Part shown: positions 32,044 through 38,878 of the stretch, one piece after another
Position numbering within the stretch: position 1 is the stretch's first letter
How the letters are laid out: every line of letters starts with the position of its first letter
NCBI GenBank assembly: GCA_900767595.1
Contig: CAAFZS010000031.1
Span: 1 to 43,960, forward strand
Direction: 5' to 3'
DNA length: 43,960 bases
Source of the DNA: Bacteroidales bacterium
Lineage (GTDB): Bacteria; Bacteroidota; Bacteroidia; Bacteroidales; Paludibacteraceae
Program-made: the position numbers and the translations under genes
Notes under the pieces: model-generated
What the model was told of the DNA's origin: nothing
Databases searched by the model: none
What the model saw: the letters and a program-made list of their open reading frames with translations, nothing else

Positions 32044-33092
32044 TTTAGATGACAGAGCATAAGGGAGCCATCGGAACGGCGGAGGTGCATACCATTGCCT
32101 TCGCAGTAGCGGAAGAGTTTGCACTGATTGCAGGGTGCGGATTGGCGCATCCACTCGCGGTTACGATAGGGCACAAAACCCTTGTCCCAGACATCCCAAA
32201 AATGATCTTTATATATATTTCCTTGATAGTATTTGCCTCTTATTGAGGTGCAAGCCGATATAGACCCATCAATAAGAATGGAAGCGGTCGTTATCCCTGC
32301 TACACAGAGATAGAGGTGGTCGCGCACTTGTCCCTCGTAGTTCCCAAGGAACCCTTCACAACCGTAGGACACATGGCGATTAGCCTTCCTTTCCGCGGCG
32401 ATGAAATCGAGCAGTTGACGCAGTTCTTCCGGCGATAGCAGCAGTTCGGGGTGCTCGGCCGCACGACCCATCGGGTCGATGGTCACTAAACGCCAATCAC
32501 GGCAACCGAGTGACCAAAGATATTCTTGCAGTTCGGGCAGATACGGTATATTCGCTTTGTGCACACAAGTAACCACATCCCACGTGAAGTTTTTCTCTGC
32601 TGCGGCGAGTCGGATAGCCCTCGTAGCCCCCTCAAAAGCAAGTGGGTTCTGACGGAACCAAACATGGTCTTTCTCCAGTCCGTCCAAGCTAATGGACATT
32701 GACCTGAGTCCCGCATTGCGCAGCGCACGGAAACGTTCGGGCGTGAGCGCGAGCCCGTTGGTCACCATTCCCCACGGATAACCTCTATCGTACAGCGCTT
32801 GGCCCACCTGCTCAAGGTCGGTGCGCATCAATGGTTCGCCGCCGGAGATGATAATCATCAGGTGGTGCGGATTGACATGAGGAGTAATCTGTTCGTCAAT
32901 GACCTTCAAGAAATCTTCCGCCGGCATATCGGGTTGAGTAACCGAAGCCACACAGTCACTGCCGCAATGCAAGCAGTGCATGTTACAGCGAAGCGTTGAT
33001 TCCCAAAACAGTTGTTGTAAAGGATGCAGCGTTTTGAGGTTCTTTCGACGAAGGCGCTCAAGTTCCAAGGCTATGCGTAACCGGAGGTTCAT
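32025..33092 (-). CDS. Radical SAM/SPASM enzyme of the rSAM/lipoprotein system
   Basis: 355 aa. The radical SAM 4Fe-4S motif is C36-x3-C40-x2-C43 (STLRCNMHCLHCGSDC). SAM-binding features include ISGGEPLMR and SISLDGL. A C-terminal SPASM-like cysteine cluster (CVAG, SACTS, CNQCKLFRYC, MLCH) would hold auxiliary clusters. The family matches, from memory, the Bacteroidales group TIGR04133, whose partner is a small lipoprotein (TIGR04134), and a matching gene lies 34 bp upstream. Peptide modification of that lipoprotein is the expected function. The C-terminal KLTTNN is encoded by repeat family E and is identical to the end of LpxB. Confidence 0.85.
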   Translation of the reverse strand: MNLRLRIALELERLRRKNLKTLHPLQQLFWESTLRCNMHCLHCGSDCVASVTQPDMPAEDFLKVIDEQITPHVNPHHLMIIISGGEPLMRTDLEQVGQALYDRGYPWGMVTNGLALTPERFRALRNAGLRSMSISLDGLEKDHVWFRQNPLAFEGATRAIRLAAAEKNFTWDVVTCVHKANIPYLPELQEYLWSLGCRDWRLVTIDPMGRAAEHPELLLSPEELRQLLDFIAAERKANRHVSYGCEGFLGNYEGQVRDHLYLCVAGITTASILIDGSISACTSIRGKYYQGNIYKDHFWDVWDKGFVPYRNREWMRQSAPCNQCKLFRYCEGNGMHLRRSDGSLMLCHLKLTTNN

Positions 33093-33126
33093 TGAAGAAT
33101 GAAGATTGAAGAATGAAGATTGAAGA
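33093..33126. repeat. Repeat family B, intercistronic
   Basis: TGAAGAATGAAGATTGAAG then AATGAAGATTGAAG. It fills the whole 34-bp gap between the small lipoprotein and the rSAM gene. Confidence 0.8.
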
Positions 33127-33351
33127 TTATTCTACTTGGGTGGAATCCTCTGCGTGGAGGCGTTGATAGACTTCGGGTGGGATACCGTATAGGCAGATCA
33201 TCCGTTCGGGTTCGGGTTCGACCACGGAGGGCTGATCATCGGCTACAACATCGTTATCGGACTTATTCACTTGCTGCGACTTACAACCCATTAATAGGGT
33301 TATAAGGGCGGCGAGAAGAAGATTGAGTTTGATTAATAATTTGGATTTCAT
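33127..33351 (-). CDS. Small lipoprotein, probable rSAM substrate
   Basis: 74 aa. A lipoprotein signal ends LLMGC (Cys23), followed by an acidic linker (24-48) and a C-terminal motif CLYGIPPEVYQRL (53-65). A C-x-YG-x-P motif near the end is what I recall of the lipoprotein partners in the rSAM/lipoprotein system. C53, Y55 or the P58-P59 region are candidate modification sites. It lies directly upstream of the rSAM gene in a probable two-gene unit and 31 bp downstream of glmM. Function of the mature product is unknown. Confidence 0.75.
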   Translation of the reverse strand: MKSKLLIKLNLLLAALITLLMGCKSQQVNKSDNDVVADDQPSVVEPEPERMICLYGIPPEVYQRLHAEDSTQVE

Positions 33352-33382
33352 TTGTTTAGCGAGTTTAGCGGGTTTAACGGGT

Positions 33383-34753
33383 TTAGATTAGGTCCATCAC
33401 ACGGTGGGCGAGGGCATTGGCTTCGTCCATTGTATGTGCTTCGGAATAGACGCGAATGATGGGTTCGGTATTGGACTTACGCAGGTGCACCCAGCCATCG
33501 GCAAAGTCAATCTTAACACCATCTTTATCACTGACACGCTCGGAAGCAAAGGTGGTTTTGACCTTCGCCAAGATAGCATCTACATCCATCTCGGGCGTCA
33601 AATCAATACGGTTCTTTGAAATAAAATAATTAGGATACGTCTTTCTTTGTTCGCTCACTTTCATTCCTTTATGTGCGAGCAGGCTAAGGAAAAGTGCTAT
33701 ACCTACCAATGCATCGCGACCATAGTGGGCTGCGGGATAGATAACACCGCCATTGCCTTCACCACCGATGACAGCATGGGTAGCCTTCATCTCCGTCGTC
33801 ACATTGACTTCGCCCACTGCCGAAGCGGAATACGAACCACCATGGGCTTTCGTTACATCCGAAAGGGCACGGGTAGAAGACATGTTGCTAACGGTATTGC
33901 CGGGGGTGTGGCTGAGCACATAATCGGCTACGGATACAAGCGTATATTCCTCTCCGAACATCTCCCCGTTTTCGCAAATGATAGCGAGGCGATCGACATC
34001 AGGATCGACCACAAAACCGACATCGGCTTTGCCTTCTTTGAGCAGGTCGGCTATTTGCGTGAGGTGTTGAGGCAGCGGTTCGGGGTTATGCGGGAACTGC
34101 CCGTTCGGAGTGCAGTTGAGTTCGATAATGTTCTTTACCCCTACAGCCTTGAGGATAGCCGGGATAGCCAGTCCTCCTACGGAATTGACGCAGTCGATAG
34201 CAACGGTGAAGTTGGCTTTCGCAATAGCAGGTAAATCGACGAGTTCAAGTTCGGTCACTTTCTGAACGTGATAAGGCAGATAGTCTTTGTTCGTAACCGT
34301 ACCGAGGTTATCCACTTCGGCGAAGGTAAAGTCCTCTCGCTCGGCGATGGACAACACTTCTTTTCCTTCCTTATCGGTCAAGAACTCTCCTAAGTTATTG
34401 AGCAACTTGAGGGCATTCCATTGTTTAGGGTTATGGCTGGCGGGCAAGATGATACCGCCATCGGCCTTCTCACCAATGACCGCCATCTCCGTGGTCGGGG
34501 TAGAAGCGAGACCGATATTGATTACATCGCAACCCATAGCCATAAGGGTACCCGTGACCAGCAGGTCCACCATTGGACCCGAGATACGGGCATCGCGACC
34601 CACGACGATGCATGGGCGAGTAGCGGACATAGCCGCAGCGCGTTGCACCGCAAAAGCGGCGGTAAAACGAACAACATTGACGGCATCTAATCCGTCACCT
34701 ACACGGCCACCTATCGTGCCGCGAATACCGGAGATTGATTTTACTAAGCTCAT
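33383..34753 (-). CDS. glmM: Phosphoglucosamine mutase-like phosphohexomutase
   Basis: 456 aa, alpha-D-phosphohexomutase superfamily. Phosphoserine loop PASHNPKQWNALK with Ser106, metal loop DPDVDR (250-255), sugar-specificity loop GEGNGG, phosphate-binding loop RKSNTEPIIRVYSEA. Converts glucosamine-6-phosphate to glucosamine-1-phosphate for peptidoglycan and LPS precursors. The short Bacteroidota forms are variously called GlmM or phosphomannomutase, and the substrate cannot be separated with certainty here. Between it and the upstream surE gene lies a 171-bp gap filled by the hairpin array at 34771-34922, which is therefore in its 5' untranslated or intercistronic region. Confidence 0.85.
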   Translation of the reverse strand: MSLVKSISGIRGTIGGRVGDGLDAVNVVRFTAAFAVQRAAAMSATRPCIVVGRDARISGPMVDLLVTGTLMAMGCDVINIGLASTPTTEMAVIGEKADGGIILPASHNPKQWNALKLLNNLGEFLTDKEGKEVLSIAEREDFTFAEVDNLGTVTNKDYLPYHVQKVTELELVDLPAIAKANFTVAIDCVNSVGGLAIPAILKAVGVKNIIELNCTPNGQFPHNPEPLPQHLTQIADLLKEGKADVGFVVDPDVDRLAIICENGEMFGEEYTLVSVADYVLSHTPGNTVSNMSSTRALSDVTKAHGGSYSASAVGEVNVTTEMKATHAVIGGEGNGGVIYPAAHYGRDALVGIALFLSLLAHKGMKVSEQRKTYPNYFISKNRIDLTPEMDVDAILAKVKTTFASERVSDKDGVKIDFADGWVHLRKSNTEPIIRVYSEAHTMDEANALAHRVMDLI

Positions 34754-34770
34754 AATATTTTATTTTTTTG

Positions 34771-34922
34771 ATCGCTTCGCTGTATGACCGCTGCGCTGTA
34801 GGACCACTTCGTTGTAGGACCGCTACGCTGTACGATTATCTTTCAGGAGCTTCGCTCCGGTCTTACAGGCGTAGCCGGTCTTTCAGCAGGCTTGCCTGCG
34901 GTCTTTCAGGGCTTTGCCCGGT
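34771..34922. repeat. Inverted array of family H hairpin units
   Basis: Four 16-nt units on the minus strand (34771-34834; e.g. CCTACAGCGCAGCGGT), the spacer ATTAT, then four units on the plus strand: 34840-34861 (stem GGAGC, loop TTC), 34862-34879 (stem GGC, loop GTA), 34880-34902 (stem GCAGGC) and 34903-34922 (stem GGGC, loop TTT). Each plus unit is CTTWCAG-hairpin-CGGT. It fills the surE-glmM gap and ends 2 bp before the surE stop. Confidence 0.88.
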
Positions 34923-34924
34923 CG

Positions 34925-35647
34925 CTATCCTTTCCAAGTTGTATCTATTGTTGAAGGCGTTAAGGCGATGAAGCCGTGGTGCAGAGCCCATTCGTCGGTG
35001 TCCTCAGCTTCGGGTTCGGTATTACAGAAGGCTCCTCCCAGTTTATAGAACGTCCCCCCTTCGTCATCGGTGTGGGTAGAGACTTCCTCGTCCCAATAGC
35101 CTTGACATTGGCGCGTAAGACGGATACCCTGAATCGGTCCTACGGGTGCGTTGAAGTTCCAACACTTACCGTAAGGGACTTCCGGCAAGGCCAGAATATC
35201 TTTCACCACTTGTTGGATATAGGGCACCATATAGTGGAAGTCCGCGTCAGGGTCGTAACTGTCGATGGACAGTCCCAAGGAACGTATTCCATTCTCGGCT
35301 CCCACAAAAACAGCCCCCATCGTTCCCGAATAAATCACATTGATGGCTGCATTAGAGCCATGGTTGATACCCGAAACGAGCAGGTCGGGTTTGCGTCCCT
35401 GATAGACGATGTGTATCGCCAGTTTGACACAATCGGACGGCGTGCCGTTGGTCATATACACCGAGTGAGCAGGGGTCTGCTCCAAGCAGTTCATCAAGAG
35501 GTTATCGAAGGTGATAGCATTCGATTTGCCCGATTGGGCAGTACCGGGTGCTACCACAGTTACGTGACCGAACTGCTCCATGACCTGCATTAAGGTCATC
35601 AGTCCTTTGGCTCCCCAGCCATCATCATTGGTAATCAGTATTTCCAT
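34925..35647 (-). CDS. surE: 5'/3'-nucleotidase SurE
   Basis: 240 aa. SurE acid phosphatase acting on nucleoside monophosphates in stationary phase and stress. The N-terminal metal motif ILITNDDGW (3-11; D8-D9) and the conserved NGTPSDCVKLA and VSGINHGSNAAINVIYSGT are present, the latter carrying the second metal ligands. Length is normal. The start codon shares a base with the DUF4827 stop (TAATG). The stop TAG lies 2 bp from the last family H unit. Confidence 0.92.
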   Translation of the reverse strand: MEILITNDDGWGAKGLMTLMQVMEQFGHVTVVAPGTAQSGKSNAITFDNLLMNCLEQTPAHSVYMTNGTPSDCVKLAIHIVYQGRKPDLLVSGINHGSNAAINVIYSGTMGAVFVGAENGIRSLGLSIDSYDPDADFHYMVPYIQQVVKDILALPEVPYGKCWNFNAPVGPIQGIRLTRQCQGYWDEEVSTHTDDEGGTFYKLGGAFCNTEPEAEDTDEWALHHGFIALTPSTIDTTWKG

Positions 35648-36198
35648 TAGCGTTTGATAGTCATTTTAAGGTCATAGCCATAGGGGGTCACCGAGTTTTG
35701 TTCGGCAGAGAACCCTAATTTGCTAGGACAGATAATTCGTGCTTGTGAATTGGGATATTTCATTAATCCTATCGCTACGTGCCAAGCCACGCAAGCGGCA
35801 TTCTGGTCCGTGAGATAAGCAAACTCGATAGGATCAGGTGCATTGAGTGTTGTCCAGAACGAAGCGGTGTCGTAGGGTTGAGTAAGGGTATAGCGACGAT
35901 AACGAACGACGACCGTCTCACTGGCTACAATCGGTTTTTTCGTTTTATCCCCGGGAACATCGAGACGATAGTAGAAATAATCGTACCCTTTCACCTTATA
36001 CCACGCATTGGGATTACCCGCCCAATCGTAATCGTCGGCAGGTTCATCGCCCTCAAAGACCTCGTACCCGTGTTCTTTGATGTAGGTGTTGATATTGTCC
36101 TTCTCTTGCTGCAAGAGTTTGGCATAGGTATTGCCTTGGCAAGCGGTGAAAAGGGCCAGGACTCCTACTAAAACACTTAAAATAACTCCTTTTTTCAT
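35647..36198 (-). CDS. DUF4827-type lipoprotein
   Basis: 183 aa. MKKGVILSVLVGVLALFTAC is a lipoprotein signal (Cys20). The mature part starts NTYAKLLQQEKDNINTYIKEHG, typical of DUF4827 proteins of Bacteroidales, which have a degenerate FKBP-like fold. Its closing segment (SKLGFSAEQNSVTPYGYDLK) has an FKBP-like turn. Prolyl isomerase activity is doubtful. Always close to surE and FKBP-like lipoproteins in my recollection of Bacteroidales genomes. It starts 1 bp after the next lipoprotein gene and overlaps surE by 1 bp. Confidence 0.75.
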   Translation of the reverse strand: MKKGVILSVLVGVLALFTACQGNTYAKLLQQEKDNINTYIKEHGYEVFEGDEPADDYDWAGNPNAWYKVKGYDYFYYRLDVPGDKTKKPIVASETVVVRYRRYTLTQPYDTASFWTTLNAPDPIEFAYLTDQNAACVAWHVAIGLMKYPNSQARIICPSKLGFSAEQNSVTPYGYDLKMTIKR

Positions 36199-36199
36199 A

Positions 36200-36727
36200 T
36201 TATTGTATATCTATTTCCATTATCACATTCGTTAGCGGAGGGATAGCATCCGTTCCTTGCGAACCATAAGCGACGTAGTAGGGGGCAAGGACTTTAAAGT
36301 TGACTGTGGATTGTGGAAAGTTAGTTGTGATAAAATTCTCCACCGCAGGGGGGAGTTGACACTTTCCTATTTCAAAATATCCTTGCACATCCGATAACAT
36401 CTTCCCTTTTATATCCCGTGTGATGATACGCATTGCGATGGGTCGAGAAGGGCTATAAGCATAGTTCAACGGAATCGTATCCGGTTGGCACCACGACCCG
36501 TCACCTTGTTCAAACCATCGTCCCGGGTGCTCTCTTCTATACGCACTCAGTTCCCTATCCGCAGCGTCGGCTAACTGCTGATGCATTTCCACCATAGCGA
36601 GCGTAGCTGAATCGGGTTCAGCCGTTTGGCCCGAACGCTGAGAAGGGCGTTGGGGAGCAATCGTACACGCGCAGAGCGCGAGTATTAGGGTGGAGAGGAG
36701 TAGAGGTGTAGAGGAGTAGGGTGTCAT
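36200..36727 (-). CDS. FKBP-like lipoprotein
   Basis: 175 aa. The N-terminus MTPYSSTPLLLSTLILALCAC is a lipoprotein signal (Cys19 or Cys21), whose first part (TPYSSTPLLLS) is encoded by repeat family A. The mature protein has a helical segment (65-85), a beta core, and an ending APYYVAYGSQGTDAIPPLTN plus VIMEIDI that matches the closing strands of FKBP folds. Probably a periplasmic folding factor, although core active-site aromatics are hard to place. It is 2 bp from rmlA and 1 bp from the DUF4827 gene. A family D-like stretch near 36302 encodes FPQSTVN. Confidence 0.7.
   Translation of the reverse strand: MTPYSSTPLLLSTLILALCACTIAPQRPSQRSGQTAEPDSATLAMVEMHQQLADAADRELSAYRREHPGRWFEQGDGSWCQPDTIPLNYAYSPSRPIAMRIITRDIKGKMLSDVQGYFEIGKCQLPPAVENFITTNFPQSTVNFKVLAPYYVAYGSQGTDAIPPLTNVIMEIDIQ
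36690..36723. repeat. Repeat family A forming the start of a lipoprotein
   Basis: GTGGAGAGGAGTAGAGGTG then TAGAGGAGTAGGGTG, read on the minus strand as TPYSSTPLLLST directly after the start Met. Compare LLLYSSTPL in the DUF4874 protein. Confidence 0.85.
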
Positions 36728-36729
36728 AC

Positions 36730-37602
36730 TTATTTTGCTAAACGGATGAGGTATTGACCATAAGCGGTTTTGGAGAGTTCGTTGCCGAGAGCACGCAGTT
36801 GGTCAGAGTTTATCCAGCCATTGCGCCAGCAGATCTCTTCGATACAAGCCACATAGAAACCTTGGCGGTTCTGGATGGTAGCGATAAAGTTACCGGCTTC
36901 CAGTAGGCTGTCGCAATTACCTGTTTCAACCCAGGCAAAGCCGCGACCGAAGAGTTGAACGCGCAATTTGCCTTCGTTCATATAGACTTTGTTGAGGTCG
37001 GTTATCTCGTACTCTCCACGAGCCGAAGGTTTCAAAGCCGCTGCTTTGTCGCACACCGATGCATCGTAGAAATACAGACCCGGCACCGCATAATTCGATT
37101 TGGGTTGTTGAGGTTTCTCCTCCAAAGAAAGAACATTATTATTCTCATCGAACTCGACTACGCCGTAGGCGCGGGGGTCGGAGACCTCATAACCGAAGAT
37201 ACAAGCCCCACCCTCTTTTTCGACGGTAGCTACTGCGGATTGTAACATCTGACGGAAGCCTTGTCCATAGAACAGGTTATCGCCTAAGATGAGGCAACCG
37301 GCTTCGCCGTTAAGAAACTCCTTACCCAGCACAAATGCTTGGGCCAGTCCGTTGGGCACGAGTTGAACCTTATAACTAAGATGAATACCCAGTTTAGAAC
37401 CATCTCCTAACAGTTCCTCAAACATCGGAAGGTCACGAGGGGTGGAGATAATCAAGATGTCTCTAATCCCTGCCAGCAACAGCGAGGAAAGAGGATAATA
37501 GATCATCGGTTTGTCGTAAACAGGCATAATCTGTTTACTGATAGCCTTACTCAAAGGATAAAGGCGTGTGGCGGAGCCGCCGGCTAAGATAATTCCTTTC
37601 AT
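36730..37602 (-). CDS. rmlA: Glucose-1-phosphate thymidylyltransferase
   Basis: 290 aa. Makes dTDP-glucose from glucose-1-phosphate and dTTP, the first step to dTDP-rhamnose and other O-antigen or capsule sugars. Nucleotide-binding GGSATRLYPLSKAISKQIMP (8-27), then PMIYYPLSSLLLAGI, ILGDNLFYGQGF, VVEFDE and FAWVETGNCDSLLEAGNFI are all typical. Gly-to-Ala in GGSATRL is common in Bacteroidota RmlA. rmlBCD are not adjacent. Next to lpxB, as part of an envelope-biogenesis neighbourhood. The 27-bp gap to lpxB is repeat family E. Confidence 0.93.
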   Translation of the reverse strand: MKGIILAGGSATRLYPLSKAISKQIMPVYDKPMIYYPLSSLLLAGIRDILIISTPRDLPMFEELLGDGSKLGIHLSYKVQLVPNGLAQAFVLGKEFLNGEAGCLILGDNLFYGQGFRQMLQSAVATVEKEGGACIFGYEVSDPRAYGVVEFDENNNVLSLEEKPQQPKSNYAVPGLYFYDASVCDKAAALKPSARGEYEITDLNKVYMNEGKLRVQLFGRGFAWVETGNCDSLLEAGNFIATIQNRQGFYVACIEEICWRNGWINSDQLRALGNELSKTAYGQYLIRLAK

Positions 37603-37608
37603 ATGTGG

Positions 37609-37650
37609 TTAGTTATTAGTTATTAGTCGTTAGTTATTAGTCGTTAGTTT
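37609..37650. repeat. Repeat family E at the lpxB 3' end
   Basis: TTAGTTATTAGTTATTAGTC then GTTAGTTATTAGTCGTTAG. It encodes the LpxB terminal KLTTNN and the TAA stop (37630-37632), then fills the gap to rmlA. Confidence 0.88.
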
Positions 37651-38826
37651 TAGGATATATCGGGCGGCAACAGAGGCGACAGGCTGGTCACCAAGCAAGG
37701 TGCGCAATTCGTCAAAATGTTGCAGCATGGTTTGTTTATATTCGTTATCCGTCAAGAGACGTTTTACCTCGGCTTCGATATTATCTACCGTAAAGAGGTA
37801 AGCTATCAGTTCGCGTATCACCTCCTTGGGTTTCCCCTGTTCGTCTCGCAGGTCGAGGATGATATTCGGCAAGGTGAAATGGCGAATGGTAAATACCGCC
37901 TTCCAGATAAGCCCCGCCAAGTGTGGGAGAGCTATGTGATAGACCGCCACTTCGGGACAACCGAGCAAAGCAGCTTCGAGAGTAGCGGTGCCGCTGTTGA
38001 CAATCGACACTGCTGCGGTGCGCAGCAGGTCGTAGTTTAGAGTGGAGAGTTTAGAGTTTAGAGTAGTTTCAAAGTTTAGAGTTGAAAGTATTTGCTCGTA
38101 AAACGCTGTCGGGATAGAGGGGGCTTGGGCGATACGAATCTCGTAATCCGGGAAACGCCTTGCCGCAGCGAGCATCTTCGGCAAACAGTGTTTGATCTCC
38201 GAACGGCGGGAACCGGGAAGGAGGGCGATGATTTTCGACCGCTGCGCTGAGGAACCGGATATTCCGGAAATTCCGGAAGTTCCAGAAGCACGACATTCTT
38301 CGGCGGTAGGATTGCCCACATAGACTACTTGTGCCCTTTTCTCCGCCCCTTTGAGGGGAGGTTGGGAGGGGTCTAAATAGAAAGCGGGTTCGAAGGGGAA
38401 GATACAAAGTACTTGGTCGCAGAGTTGCAGGATCGTCTTGCGCCGCCATTGTTTCCAAGCCCACACTTTAGGAGGAATATAATAAACGATCCGCAGCGAG
38501 GGCAGATGTTGGCGAGCAAACTTAGCCATCTTAAGATTAAACGACGGATAATCGACGAGCACGAGTACATCGGGCTGCTCATCAAGCAATGCTTGCTTAG
38601 CGATAGCGAAGTTTTGTCGGATAGTGGAAATATTCTTTAGTACGGCGACGAACCCCATAAACGCGAGATCGTTTATGTGACGGTACAACGTGCACCCTGC
38701 CGCAGCCATCTTATCTCCGCCAAAACCGGAGAAAGAGGCAGCAGGGTCCTGTTGCTTAATGGCTTCGATGAGATGCGAGGCGTGCAAGTCTCCCGAAGCT
38801 TCACCTATTAGAAAAAAATACTTCAT
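37630..38826 (-). CDS. lpxB: Lipid-A-disaccharide synthase with in-frame repeat insertions
   Basis: 398 aa from ATG 38826; a GTG further upstream lies within a repeat and is rejected. Condenses UDP-2,3-diacylglucosamine with lipid X in lipid A synthesis at the inner-membrane surface. Conserved FLIGEASGDLHASHL (5-19), GGDKM, YIPPKVWAWKQWR, ALLPGSRRSEI and SGTATLEAAL. Repeat-encoded stretches occur at residues about 154-166 (SQPPLKGAEKRAQ), 178-198 (CRASGTSGISGISG, SSAQRSK) and 248-265 (STLNFETTLN, SKLSTLNY), and in the C-terminal KLTTNN. Slightly longer than typical LpxB (about 380 aa), consistent with inserts in loops. Confidence 0.92.
   Translation of the reverse strand: MKYFFLIGEASGDLHASHLIEAIKQQDPAASFSGFGGDKMAAAGCTLYRHINDLAFMGFVAVLKNISTIRQNFAIAKQALLDEQPDVLVLVDYPSFNLKMAKFARQHLPSLRIVYYIPPKVWAWKQWRRKTILQLCDQVLCIFPFEPAFYLDPSQPPLKGAEKRAQVVYVGNPTAEECRASGTSGISGISGSSAQRSKIIALLPGSRRSEIKHCLPKMLAAARRFPDYEIRIAQAPSIPTAFYEQILSTLNFETTLNSKLSTLNYDLLRTAAVSIVNSGTATLEAALLGCPEVAVYHIALPHLAGLIWKAVFTIRHFTLPNIILDLRDEQGKPKEVIRELIAYLFTVDNIEAEVKRLLTDNEYKQTMLQHFDELRTLLGDQPVASVAARYILKLTTNN
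38034..38089. repeat. Repeat family F inside lpxB
   Basis: GTTTAGAGTGGAGAGTTTAG, then AGTTTAGAGTAGTTTC and AAAGTTTAGAGTTG, read on the minus strand as STLNFETTLNSKLSTLN. Elsewhere this family is intercistronic (24166-24204, 26371-26430). Confidence 0.85.
38236..38293. repeat. Families H and J inside lpxB
   Basis: GACCGCTGCGCTG (a family H core) is followed by GGATATTCCGGAAATTCCGG and AAGTTCCAGAAGC. Read on the minus strand as SGTSGISGISGSSAQRS. AQRS also occurs in the family H insert of UvrA. Confidence 0.75.
38344..38373. repeat. G/C-rich hairpin repeat inside lpxB
   Basis: CCCCT-TTG-AGGGG hairpin followed by AGGTTGGGAGGGGTC, read on the minus strand as DPSQPPLKGAE. I recall similar repeats with proline-rich products in other Bacteroidales. 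Confidence 0.6.
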
Positions 38827-38827
38827 T

Positions 38828-38878
38828 CCACAATCCACAATAGCCACGTAAGTGGCGCACTATCCACTATCCACACTA
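38828..38878. repeat. Repeat family D element with hairpin, M16-lpxB gap
   Basis: On the minus strand: TAGTGTGGATAGTGGA, TAGTGCGCC, hairpin GCCAC..GTGGC, then CTATTGTGGATTGTGG. The first TAG is the stop of the M16 peptidase. The last bases lie 1 bp from the lpxB start. Same frame element as 31363-31405 but with a different hairpin. Confidence 0.82.

Noticed and set aside
34771..34922. CRISPR array
   Set aside because: Units are contiguous 16-24 nt hairpins without unique spacers, change orientation midway, and no cas genes are near.
36730..37602. Altered GGSATRL motif in RmlA as a defect
   Set aside because: The Gly-to-Ala form is common in Bacteroidota RmlA, and the remaining motifs are conserved.
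38827..38847. GTG start extending LpxB
   Set aside because: The extra residues are encoded by the family D repeat and precede the conserved KYFFLIGEASGD start.
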